A stretch of 64,000 nucleotides of DNA, from contig NZ_JNKI01000010.1 in NCBI RefSeq assembly GCF_000702005.1, positions 1 through 64,000 of the forward strand. The letters are read 5' to 3'. Below the pieces are notes generated by a model, which made no database searches, was not told the DNA's origin, and saw only the letters and a list, made by a program, of their open reading frames with translations. Of this stretch, positions 49,174-58,858 are shown piece by piece. How positions within the stretch are numbered: position 1 is the stretch's first letter; every line of letters begins with the position of its first letter. This DNA is from Selenomonas sp. ND2010 (GTDB taxonomy: Bacteria; Bacillota; Negativicutes; Selenomonadales; Selenomonadaceae). Made by a program: the position numbers and the translations under genes.

Positions 49174-50537
49174 ATTATGAAGCAATTGCCCGGCAGATTT
49201 TCCAGCTTACCGGGCCTGCCACGAACATCAAAACGATAACCCACTGCATGACCCGCCTCCGTCTGGGGCTTGAAAAAACGCCTCTCGACATCGAAGAGCA
49301 CTTGAAAAATATCGACGGCGTTCTTGGCGTCAATCAAACCGAAGAGGAATTACAGATTATCTTAGGCCCGGGGCGCGTGGATAATGTCACCGACGAATTT
49401 TCTAAACTCGTCCATACCGCCGCTGCTGCACCAGCAGCAGCGGAAGGAAAAAAGACGCGAATCGGCGACGGCAAAGAACTTCATGCGCAGATTCGCGCCA
49501 AAAACGCCACTCCGATAAAGCTTTTTTTCAGACGAATCGCCAGCATCTTCGTCCCACTGATTCCAGCTTTCATCGCCTGTGGCCTAATCAGCGGATTATT
49601 GAACGTCGTTGCCAAAGCCGACCCATCCACATCCACGGCAGCCTGGTTCCATTTGCTGGCCGTTGCTGGCAATGTCATCTTCTGGGGAATGAATCTCTTC
49701 ATCGGGTTCAATGCCGCGAAAGAATTTGGCGGCACCCCCATCCTCGGTGGCATTCTCGGTGGACTTATCACCCATCCAGGTTTGGCTGAAATCACCCTCA
49801 ACAATACTCAACTCGTTCCAGGCCGTGGCGGAGTCATTTCAGTACTTCTCATCGCTGCCCTCGGTGCCTTGATTGAAAAACGCTTGCAACGCATTATCCC
49901 AGAAATGTTCTGCCTATTTTTGACGCCACTCTTCACCTTCCTCCTTGCCGGTACAATCGCTATCCTGTTTTTACAGCCTTTCGGTGGTTTTCTGTCCGAC
50001 CTCATCGGTCAAACGGTTACGACTGCCATAAATACCGGTGGAGCTATAACGGGCTTCCTTCTTGGTGGCCTTTGGCTTCCCCTTGTCATGCTGGGACTTC
50101 ATCAGGCCTTCACACCGATTCATGTGGACCTGCTCGCCCGCTATGGCGTAACCATACTGCTTCCCATTCTGGCCATGGCAGGAGCCGGCCAGGTGGGGGC
50201 CAGCTTTGCCGTTTATCTCAAGACGAAAAACAAACATCTCAAACAGACCGTTGCCTCCGCTCTTCCGGTTGGCATCATGGGAATTGGCGAACCACTTATC
50301 TACGGGGTCACTTTTCCGCTGGGCCGGCCATTCATTGGCGCCTGTATTGGCGGTGCCTTTGGCGGGGCGGTTCAAGCCTCCTTCGGCATTGGCTCTGCCA
50401 CGCTTGGCATTTCCGGCCTGCCGTTAGCCGCCGGTACTGACCATATAGCCCTTTATCTCTTGGGCCTCATTGCAGCTTATGCTGCCGGCTTTGCAGCCAC
50501 TTGGCTGCTTGGCTTTGATGATCCGGCCGAAGACTGA
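49170..50537 (+). CDS. murP: PTS EIIBC, N-acetylmuramic acid type
   Basis: 455 residues. An EIIB domain (about 1-80) carries the phosphocysteine Cys26 in [10 protein letters not shown]. An Ala/Lys linker (about 85-115) joins it to a ten-segment EIIC domain with [15 protein letters not shown]. There is no fused EIIA. Placement between murQ and mupG indicates MurNAc or MurNAc-GlcNAc import with phosphorylation. The start overlaps the murQ stop by 4 nt. Confidence 0.9.
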   Translation: MNYEAIARQIFQLTGPATNIKTITHCMTRLRLGLEKTPLDIEEHLKNIDGVLGVNQTEEELQIILGPGRVDNVTDEFSKLVHTAAAAPAAAEGKKTRIGDGKELHAQIRAKNATPIKLFFRRIASIFVPLIPAFIACGLISGLLNVVAKADPSTSTAAWFHLLAVAGNVIFWGMNLFIGFNAAKEFGGTPILGGILGGLITHPGLAEITLNNTQLVPGRGGVISVLLIAALGALIEKRLQRIIPEMFCLFLTPLFTFLLAGTIAILFLQPFGGFLSDLIGQTVTTAINTGGAITGFLLGGLWLPLVMLGLHQAFTPIHVDLLARYGVTILLPILAMAGAGQVGASFAVYLKTKNKHLKQTVASALPVGIMGIGEPLIYGVTFPLGRPFIGACIGGAFGGAVQASFGIGSATLGISGLPLAAGTDHIALYLLGLIAAYAAGFAATWLLGFDDPAED

Positions 50538-50582
50538 ACCGCCGCATCATCCAAATAGAAAACGATAAAGAGGGACTATTTC

Positions 50583-51665
50583 ATGAACAATGGTATTTCA
50601 ATCTATCCAGGACTCGATAACACCTTGGAAGAAAATCTCGAACTCATCGATAAAGCTGCTGCTTGCGGCTTTCGCCGCATCTTTACCTCCCTTCACATCC
50701 CCGAAACTAACGTCCAAGCTTTAAAGCGTGAACTATCGGAATTACTGCGTGAAGCTCGGCGCCATGACATGGAAATCATATCCGACATCTCGCCAGCTAC
50801 CATGGAATTACTAGGTATCAAGGAGTTTTCCCCTTCCGCATTCCGCATGCTGGGAATCACTACCCTGCGGTTAGATTACGGCTTTGGCCTGGACGAGATT
50901 GTAAAACTATCGCACAATAAGCAGGATATCCGCATTCAACTCAACGCCTCAACCATCACAGGAAAACTGCTCAGTGCACTAGTAGAAATGCAGGCTAACT
51001 TCCGTCAAATCGATGCTCTGCATAACTTTTATCCCCGCCGCGGCACGGGAATCAGCGAAGAATGTCTCGTGCGCAAAACCATGATGCTGCACAAACTGAA
51101 AATCAAAACAGGTGCCTTTGTCCCTAGTCAGGGGCGCCGTCGCAGTCCCTTGCAGGATGGACTTCCTACTATGGAGGACCATCGGGATGAGTCGGCAGAA
51201 CTGGCCGCCCGTCACCTCATCGCTCTTGGAATTGACTCCATCTTCATTTCAGACAGCCTACCCACCGAAGAAGAACTGCGTTCCATCGGCTCCCTCAACA
51301 ACAATCAGGTCACCCTAGGTGCCAAACTTTTAACCAAGGACCCCGTACAACGTGAATTGCTCTCCCATACCTTCACCGCACGGGCCGACGAAGCCCGTGA
51401 TGCCATCCGCGCAGAAGAAAGCCGCCAGCTTCTCAAAGAGATGGGAAAAACCATTCAGCCAGATAATACCATCATTCGCCCCATTGGTGCGGTCACGCTC
51501 GATAATATCGATTATAAGCGCTATATGGGCGAACTACAGATCATTCGTGCCCCGCAGGCAGCGGATGCACGAACCAATGTAGCAGCCATGGTCGAGGAAA
51601 GTGAAGTCAACATGCTTCAGTACATCACTCCCGGCCGAAAGTTTTCATTCCGATTCAAAGAATAA
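50583..51665 (+). CDS. mupG: 6-phospho-N-acetylmuramidase (MupG/DUF871 family)
   Basis: 360 residues. An N-terminal TIM barrel (about 1-235) begins GISIYPGLDNTLEENLE and contains ISDISPATMELLG and DALHNFYPRRGTGIS, typical of this family. A smaller beta domain (about 245-355) follows. In Staphylococcus, MupG splits the imported disaccharide MurNAc-6P-GlcNAc to MurNAc-6P and GlcNAc, feeding MurQ. The same gene set here supports that role. It lies 45 bp after murP with AAGAGGG before the ATG. Confidence 0.9.
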   Translation: MNNGISIYPGLDNTLEENLELIDKAAACGFRRIFTSLHIPETNVQALKRELSELLREARRHDMEIISDISPATMELLGIKEFSPSAFRMLGITTLRLDYGFGLDEIVKLSHNKQDIRIQLNASTITGKLLSALVEMQANFRQIDALHNFYPRRGTGISEECLVRKTMMLHKLKIKTGAFVPSQGRRRSPLQDGLPTMEDHRDESAELAARHLIALGIDSIFISDSLPTEEELRSIGSLNNNQVTLGAKLLTKDPVQRELLSHTFTARADEARDAIRAEESRQLLKEMGKTIQPDNTIIRPIGAVTLDNIDYKRYMGELQIIRAPQAADARTNVAAMVEESEVNMLQYITPGRKFSFRFKE

Positions 51666-51667
51666 AC

Positions 51668-51676
51668 TGCTATAAT
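51668..51676 (+). promoter_or_regulatory. Extended -10 promoter of the ArsR-type gene
   Basis: TGC-TATAAT just after the mupG stop codon, 30 bp before the start. ATTCAA and TTGAAT flank it about 27 bp apart; I cannot say if they form an operator. Confidence 0.5.
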
Positions 51677-51706
51677 ATACCTAATTGAATGTAATGGGAG
51701 GATTTT

Positions 51707-52078
51707 ATGGACGATTATATCGCTAACGATGACCTCTGCGAGGTCTATCATACGCATCCAGACCGACTCCAAGACTGTGCCATCCATAAACTCGATGACA
51801 AAACCAGCCTGGCATTGGCAGATGTCTTTAAGACACTAGGAGACAAAACTCGCATCAAACTCCTCTCCCTGCTGGCTTCCGAAGAGGAGCTCTGCGTCTG
51901 CGACATTGCCGAAGCACTTCAGATGGGACAATCTGCCATCTCGCATCAGTTGCGCGTGCTTCGTGCTGCCCGTCTCGTGAAATTCCGCAAAGTCGGCAAA
52001 GAGGCATTTTACTCCCTGGACGATGATCATGTCTTGAAGCTCATGCGTCAGGGACTCGACCACGTTCGCGAGGCGTAA
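51707..52078 (+). CDS. ArsR/SmtB family metal-responsive repressor (CadC/CzrA-like)
   Basis: 123 residues. A winged helix (about 30-105) has ELCVCDIAEAL and MGQSAISHQLRVLRAARLV as recognition region. Two potential metal sites are visible. One combines N-terminal Cys11 and Cys24 with Cys63 and Cys65, like the alpha3N cadmium/lead site of CadC. The other, in the last helix, is Asp106-x-His108 ... His119 ... Glu122, matching the alpha5 zinc site of CzrA except Glu for the final His. It should release DNA when metal binds. No efflux pump is adjacent; an NlpC/P60 gene follows 33 bp later. Confidence 0.9.
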   Translation: MDDYIANDDLCEVYHTHPDRLQDCAIHKLDDKTSLALADVFKTLGDKTRIKLLSLLASEEELCVCDIAEALQMGQSAISHQLRVLRAARLVKFRKVGKEAFYSLDDDHVLKLMRQGLDHVREA

Positions 52079-52111
52079 CAAAAAAGGAAAACAACAGAAA
52101 GGACGACGACT

Positions 52112-52870
52112 ATGAAACGACCACGGCTGCTTCGAACCGGCTTTGTCACCTGCCTGTCACTCATCATGCTGACCGGCACGGTATTGGCATCGCCTACACT
52201 CCGCTCCGGTTCCACGGGACATGATGTGCTGCTGTTGCAGAAAAAACTCAAAAATGTCGGCTACACCATCCACTCCGTAGATGGTGTTTACGGCGACGAG
52301 ACGGAACGAGCTGTGGCCGAATTTCAGCGTGACCAGAAAATCCGCATCACCGGAATCGTCAACAACGCTACCTGGCGGGCTCTGCAAAAAGCCAAGCAGC
52401 GTACCTGGGGCAGCAATGTCCCCAAACCAGAACCACTTCCGGTCCCCAAAACCGGTGGTGGTCAGCTGGCACCGGATAATCAGCCGATTCTTGCCCCGGG
52501 CAAGGTAAATGCCATCATCCGTACCGCCAAGTCATACCTCGGCGTTCCCTATAAATTTGGTGGGGATACCCCCAAGGCCTTTGACTGTTCCGGATACTTG
52601 CAATACGTCTTTGCCCAAAACGGAATCACGATTCCCCGCACTGCAGACGAACAGTATAAACTCGGGCGGCGGACCACCAGCAGTCGGCAGTTGGTTCCCG
52701 GAGACCTGGTTTTCTTTACGACCTATGAACCAGGAGCTTCACACTGCGGAATTTATCTAGGAAACGGACAATTCATCCACGCCAGCTCCAGCAAAGGAGT
52801 CCGCATCGATGAATTATCCAATAGTTATTGGTCTCCGCGCTACTATGGCGGAAAACATATCGTAAAATGA
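52112..52870 (+). CDS. Secreted peptidoglycan hydrolase: PG-binding domain plus NlpC/P60
   Basis: 252 residues. A signal peptide (core 11-25, cleavage near LAS at 27) is followed by a peptidoglycan-binding_1 domain (about 30-93, with VDGVYGDETERAVAEFQ) and a Pro-rich linker (101-130). The NlpC/P60 domain (about 133-252) has catalytic Cys159 in FDCSGYLQYVF, His211 in SHCGIYLG and the third polar residue His223. The family cuts gamma-D-Glu-diamino acid bonds in stem peptides, here in the periplasm. It follows the ArsR-type gene closely and is probably co-transcribed. Confidence 0.93.
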   Translation: MKRPRLLRTGFVTCLSLIMLTGTVLASPTLRSGSTGHDVLLLQKKLKNVGYTIHSVDGVYGDETERAVAEFQRDQKIRITGIVNNATWRALQKAKQRTWGSNVPKPEPLPVPKTGGGQLAPDNQPILAPGKVNAIIRTAKSYLGVPYKFGGDTPKAFDCSGYLQYVFAQNGITIPRTADEQYKLGRRTTSSRQLVPGDLVFFTTYEPGASHCGIYLGNGQFIHASSSKGVRIDELSNSYWSPRYYGGKHIVK

Positions 52871-52917
52871 CAGAAGAGAAGAGCCTCCGACCAAAATATC
52901 GGAGGTTCTTCTCTTCT
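52871..52917. terminator. Hairpin terminator between nlpC and the sigma-factor gene
   Basis: A long imperfect stem (AGAAGAGAAGAGCCTCCGA with TCGGAGGTTCTTCTCTTCTT) lies between two convergent genes. The ends are pyrimidine- or purine-rich rather than pure U, so efficiency is uncertain. Confidence 0.7.
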
Positions 52918-52920
52918 TCG

Positions 52921-53673
52921 TTATGCACTTATCTGCAGCAAGATATCCTGCAGGTTTAATGCTACCAATTCATCCTCGTGCGAATCTTCGCGCTCTGTCA
53001 TCAGCAACAGCTGCTGGACAATCAGGTAATTCCGGAACATCTCGACCGTAATATCCTGTTTTGCCATGATATGCCGGCGCATCTTGCGCTTGGAACGCTG
53101 CAGGGCATTGTCAACACTCTTGATAGAGCCACTGATTTCATCCGCAATTTCCTGGTAAGACATCCCACGCACATACGACAGGAAAATGCGATAGTCAAAA
53201 GGCGTCAGCTCCTTCGTCACCACCGACTGACAGAATTCATAGTCTTCTTTCATCACCAAGCAGAATTCAGGATTCGCCTCTAACTCATCGCTGACCAGAA
53301 TATCTAACAGCGTGTAGTTCTCATTCTCCTCCGCAATGGAATAATCCAGCGAGTACGCCGTATTGAGCGGCTGATTTTTGAGCCGCTGCAAAGCCTTAAC
53401 TGCGGTGATAAACTGGCAACGTACACAATGCTGGGCAAAGACGCCAAATGGTATCTTCTTCTCTGGATTATAATCCCGCATTGCTTTAAAAAAACCGATC
53501 TGACCTTCCTGAAACAAATCCTCCTGGGCAATATTGCGCAGACAATTCCAACGAGTCTGACCACCAATCATCGGAGCATAGCGCTTCAACATCATTTGAA
53601 CCAGCTGATCATCCCCATTCAGCTGATACAACGCTACGACCTCTTCATCAGTCATGCTTTTCCAATTATCCAT
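52921..53673 (-). CDS. Sigma-70 family factor, SigH-like
   Basis: About 250 residues from ATG 53673. Other in-frame starts are TTG 53679 and TTG 53691; the last overlaps the TAGGAG site and is unlikely, so the exact start is uncertain. Region 2 has NIAQEDLFQEGQIGFFKAMRDY and FGVFAQHCVRCQFITAVKA. Region 4 has LSYVRGMSYQEIADEISGSIKSVDNALQRSKRKM. Region 3 is short, as in the SigH/group-3 family. A C-terminal extension of about 45 residues beyond region 4 is unusual. In Bacillus SigH drives transition-state genes and competence; the regulon here is unknown. Confidence 0.88.
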   Translation of the reverse strand: MDNWKSMTDEEVVALYQLNGDDQLVQMMLKRYAPMIGGQTRWNCLRNIAQEDLFQEGQIGFFKAMRDYNPEKKIPFGVFAQHCVRCQFITAVKALQRLKNQPLNTAYSLDYSIAEENENYTLLDILVSDELEANPEFCLVMKEDYEFCQSVVTKELTPFDYRIFLSYVRGMSYQEIADEISGSIKSVDNALQRSKRKMRRHIMAKQDITVEMFRNYLIVQQLLLMTEREDSHEDELVALNLQDILLQISA

Positions 53674-53808
53674 AGACAAGACTCTATTCAACTCCTATCT
53701 TCTTCTATCCCATTCCCTTCTTACCTTACTCTAATTTATATTAGCACGACATTAACCGTGTATACAATATGACTTTTTTCCCTATTTTTATTTCTCGTTC
53801 CCCCTGTT

Positions 53809-53902
53809 GCCCTATGCATTGACAGTGATATTAGGGTTTATCCTATTACTGGTATCCACTTGTATAAAAAAGTATTTTATATGGCATAGGGCTTTTATCC
53901 TA
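53809..53902 (-). promoter_or_regulatory. Cluster of inverted repeats upstream of the sigma-factor gene
   Basis: GCCCTATGC (53809-53817) and GCATAGGGC (53884-53892) are perfect inverted copies 66 bp apart. Two related dyads lie within or beside: TAGGGTTTATCCTA (53832-53845) and TAGGGCTTTTATCCTA (53887-53902). On the minus strand both dyads read AGGATAAA, similar to the -35 of SigH promoters, though no clear -10 follows. I see no gene in 53692-54046. Confidence 0.55.
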
Positions 53903-53978
53903 TAGTATAATCAATAGTTATCGTCTTTCCTATTGCATTCAGTTATTATTTCCAATTATTTTCATTTTGGTTTTGTTG

Positions 53979-54019
53979 TAAAAAAATGTCCATTGGCCTA
54001 AAACCAACGGACATTTTTT
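53979..54019 (-). terminator. Terminator of the tetrapyrrole operon
   Basis: AAAAAATGTCC and GGACATTTTTT pair, with TTGG/CCAA extending the stem. On the minus strand a T6 run follows; the hemL stop is about 30 bp upstream. Confidence 0.9.
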
Positions 54020-54046
54020 CCGCACAGGCTCTCACCTGTTTCTTAC

Positions 54047-55366
54047 TCATTTTCTGTTGTCAGCAACAGCCTGGAAAGCAATCTCTGCAGCGGCAATAGT
54101 ACGGTCTATATCTTCCTCGCTGTGCGCACCGCTCATGAATAGGGTTTCAAACTGCGATGGTGCCAGATAAATTCCCTGTTCCAGCATCGCCTTAAACCAG
54201 ACTTTAAAGGCTTCCTGATCCGATGCACAAGAATCCTCATAATCATAAACATCCTTATCGTTGAAGAAAATGCCGAACATCGAGCCCGCCTGATGGGCCT
54301 GAATCGTAACCCCAGCTTCCTTGGCCTTCTCCTGCCAACCAAGCAGAAGCTTCTTCGTCTTCAACGTGAGCTCTCGGCTGTAATCCGCCTTGCCTTCCTC
54401 AGGCTCTGCCGTAATGATTTTAAGTGTCTCAAGACCTGCCGTCATGGCCAGTGGATTACCCGAGAGGGTTCCTGCCTGATAGACCGGACCTGCCGGCGAT
54501 ACCTTCTGCATGATATCGCGGCGTCCGCCATAAGCGGCTACCGGCAAACCACCACCGATAATCTTGCCGAGACAAGTAAGGTCTGGCGTAATGCCATAAG
54601 CGGCCTGAGCACCACCCAAGGATGCGCGGAACCCACACATGACCTCATCAAAAATCAAAAGTGCGCCATGCTTTTCCGTAAGATTGCGCAGCGTACGCAA
54701 ATAGCCTTGCTTCGGTGGCACACAGCCCATATTACCAGCTACCGGCTCCACAATGACAGCGGCAACTTCATCACCGATTTCCTCCATGACCTTCGTGATA
54801 GCCTCGGCATCGTTATACGGCACGGAAATCGTATCTTGTGCTGTCCCTTTCGTAACCCCCGGAGAACTCGGTACACCAAACGTCGCCATACCCGAGCCGG
54901 CATTTACGAGCAAACTGTCACTATGGCCATGATAGCAGCCGATGAATTTGACGATCTTTTCCCGCCCCGTGTAGCCACGCGCAAGGCGCAGAGCACTCAT
55001 CGTCGCCTCGGTACCGGAATTTACCATACGGATGACCTCGATTGAGGGATAGACCTGCATGACGAGTTTTGCGAGTTCGGATTCGATACAAGTTGGTGCA
55101 CCATAGCTCGTGCCGCGCGTAGCAGCTTCCTGCAGCGCTTTAACGACCCGCGGATGCGCATGGCCAACCACCATAGGCCCCCAGGAGCCGACATAGTCGA
55201 TGTACGCATTGCCATCGATATCGTAGATCTTATCGCCCTCAGCACGCGCAATAAACGGCGGATTACAGTCAACGCTGGCATAAGAACGAACCGGACTGTT
55301 GACACCGCCCGGCATCAACGTTTTCGCTTCAGCAAACGCTGCCGCAGATTTTTCGAGATTCAGCAT
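54047..55366 (-). CDS. hemL: Glutamate-1-semialdehyde 2,1-aminomutase
   Basis: 439 residues, a class III aminotransferase fold. [16 protein letters not shown] and the PLP lysine motif [17 protein letters not shown] are clear; [15 protein letters not shown] is the N-terminal family signature. It makes 5-aminolevulinate from the product of HemA. It is the last gene of the operon and follows hemB by 3 bp. Confidence 0.97.
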   Translation of the reverse strand: MLNLEKSAAAFAEAKTLMPGGVNSPVRSYASVDCNPPFIARAEGDKIYDIDGNAYIDYVGSWGPMVVGHAHPRVVKALQEAATRGTSYGAPTCIESELAKLVMQVYPSIEVIRMVNSGTEATMSALRLARGYTGREKIVKFIGCYHGHSDSLLVNAGSGMATFGVPSSPGVTKGTAQDTISVPYNDAEAITKVMEEIGDEVAAVIVEPVAGNMGCVPPKQGYLRTLRNLTEKHGALLIFDEVMCGFRASLGGAQAAYGITPDLTCLGKIIGGGLPVAAYGGRRDIMQKVSPAGPVYQAGTLSGNPLAMTAGLETLKIITAEPEEGKADYSRELTLKTKKLLLGWQEKAKEAGVTIQAHQAGSMFGIFFNDKDVYDYEDSCASDQEAFKVWFKAMLEQGIYLAPSQFETLFMSGAHSEEDIDRTIAAAEIAFQAVADNRK

Positions 55367-55369
55367 AAA

Positions 55370-56350
55370 TTACTCCTCTTCTTTCAGCCATTTCGCAGCA
55401 TCCATTGCATGATAGGTAATGATGATATCTGCTCCAGCACGTTTCATCCCCATAAGCGTCTCTAACACGATGCGCTTTTCATCAATCCAGCCATTGGCAG
55501 CGGCTGCCTTGACCATTGCGTATTCACCACTGACATTATAAACCGCTACCGGATGATGGATATGATCGCGAACCTGGCGGACGACATCAAGATAAGCCAG
55601 CGCCGGTTTTACCATGATGATATCTGCGCCCTCAGCGATGTCGAGATCAACTTCCTTGATGGCCTCATGTGCATTAGCCGGGTCCATCTGATATTGACGA
55701 CGATCCCCAAAGCTCGGCGCACTATCTGCCGCATCACGGAACGGACCATAATATCCCGACGCATATTTGACCGCATAACTCATGATCGAGACATTAAGGA
55801 ACCCTGCCTCATCCAGCGCTTCACGGATAGCAGCTACCCGGCCATCCATCATATCTGACGGCGCCACGATATCCGCACCAGCCTTAGCCTGCGAAACAGC
55901 AACTTTCTGCAACAATTTAAGAGTCTTATCGTTGTCCACATAGTGATTTTCCAGATGTCCACAATGACCATGAGACGTGTATTGGCACAGGCAAACATCA
56001 CCGACAACCATCATTTCCGGAACAGCTTCCTTGATCGCCTTGATGGCACGCTGTACCGGACTTGTCATATCCCAAGCACTGGAACCATCTTCATCCTTGT
56101 ACTCTGGCAAGCCAAAGACTTCCACCGACGGAATCCCCAGCTGCCAACATTCCTGCGCAACTTTTACGGCGTTGTCCACCGAAAGATGATAGCAATTCGG
56201 CATGCTCGGAATCTCTTCTTTGACATTTTCCCCTGGAACGACAAAAATCGGATAAACAAAATCCTTTGCCGAAAGATTCGTTTCTCTTACCATAGCACGC
56301 ATAGCCGGTGAAATTCGCATGCGGCGCGGGCGGAGTTTCTGAGTGTACAT
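55370..56350 (-). CDS. hemB: Porphobilinogen synthase (5-aminolevulinate dehydratase)
   Basis: 326 residues from ATG 56350. An earlier in-frame ATG (56359) abuts the AGGAG site with no spacing, so the second is chosen. The metal site is the [12 protein letters not shown] segment (cysteine-rich, zinc type), and the Schiff-base lysine regions [17 protein letters not shown] and [10 protein letters not shown] are present. It joins two 5-aminolevulinate molecules into porphobilinogen. Confidence 0.97.
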   Translation of the reverse strand: MYTQKLRPRRMRISPAMRAMVRETNLSAKDFVYPIFVVPGENVKEEIPSMPNCYHLSVDNAVKVAQECWQLGIPSVEVFGLPEYKDEDGSSAWDMTSPVQRAIKAIKEAVPEMMVVGDVCLCQYTSHGHCGHLENHYVDNDKTLKLLQKVAVSQAKAGADIVAPSDMMDGRVAAIREALDEAGFLNVSIMSYAVKYASGYYGPFRDAADSAPSFGDRRQYQMDPANAHEAIKEVDLDIAEGADIIMVKPALAYLDVVRQVRDHIHHPVAVYNVSGEYAMVKAAAANGWIDEKRIVLETLMGMKRAGADIIITYHAMDAAKWLKEEE

Positions 56351-56369
56351 AAAATCCATCTCCTATGAA

Positions 56370-57884
56370 TCAAATATTCGCTTTAATTGCTTCAACTAAT
56401 CCATCAATCGTATATTCGTCGGCGACAATATCCGTTTTAATACCGTTATTCTTCGCCGTCTCTGCCGTAACCGGACCAATTGCGGCAGTCTTGATCCCCG
56501 TAAGCGCGTCCGCTGAACCAATAATCTTGATGAGATTGGTCACCGTGGAGGAACTCGTGAACGTCACCAGATCAATCTCCCCAGCCGCCATCTGCGCCTT
56601 TAAGGATTCCGCATCAACCTCTGCTGCTACGGTCCGGTAGGCAGGTACCACATCTACGACAGCACCTTGTTCACGCAGCTTCTCCGGCAAAATTTCTCTT
56701 GCCTCCTGCGCACGCGGAATGAGGATTTTCGCATGAGGTGGCAGTTTTCCCCGGAGTGCCTCCAAGACACCTTCGGCTCGGAATTCCTTCGGTATCACAT
56801 CCGCAAGAATGCCATACTCTTTAAGCTTTGCTGCCGTTGCACTGCCGATGGCAGCTACTTTGGCATATCCGAGCGCTCGGGCATCTTTGCCGCCCTTCAT
56901 GAGGCGGTCAAAGAAACGAGCAACACCATTGGCACTCGTAAAGATAAGCCACTGATAATCGTTCAGCTTAGCAATCGCTGCCTCAAGCGCCTCATAATGG
57001 TCCGCCGGTTCTTCGATGCGAATAGCTGGTGTCTCGATGACTTTGGCTCCCATCTGCTCAAGACGCGCCGTAAGTTTCGATGCCTGGCTGCGAGCCCGCG
57101 TGACGAGTACGGTCTTACCGAACAGCGGATGCGTCTTAGGCTCATCGAACCATTGAAGTTTTTCACGCAAGTTGACCACATCGCCAACGATAAAAATGGC
57201 CGGCGGCTTGAGTTTCGCCTTGGCCACATCTTCAGCAGCCGTCCCAACAGTAGTCATGAGAACACGCTGCTCGGGCTTTGTTCCCCATCGGATAACAGCG
57301 GCTGGTGTATCGGCTGAACGCCCGTTTTCCATGAGTTTTTCCGTGATATGCGGCAGATTTGCCACACCCATGAGAAATACGAGCGTATCGACCCCAGTCG
57401 CCAGATGCTCCCAACGCATATTGCTTTTGCCCTTGGTGGGGTCTTCATGCCCAGTGACCACGGCAAACGAAGTCGCCACCGCACGATGCGTGACCGGAAT
57501 GCCCGCATAAGCAGGCACTGAAATCGCTGAGGTGATGCCTGGTACAATCTCAAAAGGCAAACCGTTCTCCTGCAGTAACAGGCCTTCCTCGCCACCACGG
57601 CCGAAAACAAAGGGGTCTCCTCCCTTGAGACGAACCACACATTTTCCTTCGTTCGCCTTATCTACCAGCAGCTGGTTGATGTTCTCCTGCTTCATGGTAT
57701 GATTGCTAGATGCCTTTCCGACATAGATGTATTCTGCATCATCCGGGGCCCATTGAAGAATCCGATCATCAGCCAGACGGTCGTAAACCACGACGTCTGC
57801 CATCTTCAGGCACTCCACTGCCTTCAGGCTTATCAGCCGGTAATCCCCCGGACCTGCGCCTACCAAATATACCATTCCTGCCAT
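56370..57884 (-). CDS. cobA-hemD: Fused uroporphyrinogen-III methyltransferase and uroporphyrinogen-III synthase
   Basis: 504 residues from ATG 57884 (MAGMVYLVGAGPG), placed by GGGAGAG upstream. Residues 1-245 are the SAM-dependent CobA/SUMT domain with VYLVGAGPGDYRLISLKA, VRLKGGDPFVFGRGGEE and VPAYAGIPVTHR. Residues 250-504 are HemD, with VLVTRARSQASKLTARLEQ and FTSSSTVTNLI. Making uroporphyrinogen III and methylating it to precorrin-2 in one protein channels flux towards siroheme and cobalamin. This fusion is common in Firmicutes. Confidence 0.95.
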   Translation of the reverse strand: MAGMVYLVGAGPGDYRLISLKAVECLKMADVVVYDRLADDRILQWAPDDAEYIYVGKASSNHTMKQENINQLLVDKANEGKCVVRLKGGDPFVFGRGGEEGLLLQENGLPFEIVPGITSAISVPAYAGIPVTHRAVATSFAVVTGHEDPTKGKSNMRWEHLATGVDTLVFLMGVANLPHITEKLMENGRSADTPAAVIRWGTKPEQRVLMTTVGTAAEDVAKAKLKPPAIFIVGDVVNLREKLQWFDEPKTHPLFGKTVLVTRARSQASKLTARLEQMGAKVIETPAIRIEEPADHYEALEAAIAKLNDYQWLIFTSANGVARFFDRLMKGGKDARALGYAKVAAIGSATAAKLKEYGILADVIPKEFRAEGVLEALRGKLPPHAKILIPRAQEAREILPEKLREQGAVVDVVPAYRTVAAEVDAESLKAQMAAGEIDLVTFTSSSTVTNLIKIIGSADALTGIKTAAIGPVTAETAKNNGIKTDIVADEYTIDGLVEAIKANI

Positions 57885-57916
57885 ATTTATCTCTCCCTTA
57901 ACCATTAATTTCGCTT

Positions 57917-58858
57917 TCAGCGGTCCATGAGCAGTCCGATTTCCTGCATGATCTGCAAGCCACCCATTGCCAACAGTTTATCCGCCAGTTCCTGGCCGAT
58001 TTTTTCACACCGATCGGCACGGCCTGTCAATTTATCCCGATAAAGTTTTGCCCCATCCACGGAGGCAATCACAGCTTCCACCTGAATTTCTCCCGCCTCG
58101 GTCGGGGTCGCATAAACCCCCACGGGCACCTGACAACCGCCCTCGACACGCGCCAGGAAAGAACGTTCTGCCGTTGCACACTGCACCGTTTCCTCATCAT
58201 TTAGAAAGGCAATCAGCCCACGCACTTCTTCGTCTGCTGCCCGGGTCTCAATAGCCAGTGCTCCCTGACCTACCGCCGGAAGAACCATACTTTTCGGCAA
58301 TACATCGGTGATGCGTTCCCCAAAGCCCAGCCGCTTGAGTCCAGCCACCGCCAGTATTATCGCATCAAAATTTTCTTCTTCCAACTTGCGAAGTCTCGTA
58401 TTGACATTTCCCCGCAAGTCACAAATATTGAGGTCAGGGCGAACATGCAAAAGCTGTGCTTTCCGACGCAGGCTGGATGTTCCCACCTTCGCCCCCTGTG
58501 GCAGCTCCGAGAATTTCTTGTACTGGGGACTTACCACGGCATCGCCGGGGTCAAAGCGTTTGGTAATGGCGGAAATCACCAAACCTGCCGGAACTTCCGT
58601 CGGCATATCTTTCAAACTATGCACAGCCAAATCAATGCCGCCCTCCAGCATATCTGTCTCAAGTTCTTTCGTGAAAAGCCCCTTGCCGCCGATTTTAGCC
58701 AACGGCGCATCGAGAATCTTGTCCCCCTTGGTCGTCATAAGCTTGAGCTTTACCGTCAAATCCGGATATTTTTCCTCCAAACGGCTCTTCACATACTCAG
58801 CCTGCCAAAGTGCCAGCTTACTGCTGCGCGTACCGATAATGATGGTGTCTTTCTTCAC
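57917..58858 (-). CDS. hemC: Porphobilinogen deaminase (hydroxymethylbilane synthase)
   Basis: 313 residues from a GTG start (58858), with GGAGAG about 10 nt upstream. IIGTRSSKLALWQAE is the canonical N-terminus. The dipyrromethane-cofactor cysteine lies in RVEGGCQVPVG. It polymerises four porphobilinogens into hydroxymethylbilane. The first 41 nt overlap the end of hemA, indicating tight coupling. Confidence 0.97.
   Translation of the reverse strand: MKKDTIIIGTRSSKLALWQAEYVKSRLEEKYPDLTVKLKLMTTKGDKILDAPLAKIGGKGLFTKELETDMLEGGIDLAVHSLKDMPTEVPAGLVISAITKRFDPGDAVVSPQYKKFSELPQGAKVGTSSLRRKAQLLHVRPDLNICDLRGNVNTRLRKLEEENFDAIILAVAGLKRLGFGERITDVLPKSMVLPAVGQGALAIETRAADEEVRGLIAFLNDEETVQCATAERSFLARVEGGCQVPVGVYATPTEAGEIQVEAVIASVDGAKLYRDKLTGRADRCEKIGQELADKLLAMGGLQIMQEIGLLMDR

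Noticed and set aside
54293..55045. 250-codon plus-strand frame opposite hemL
   Set aside because: Antisense shadow of hemL; no start context or family resemblance.
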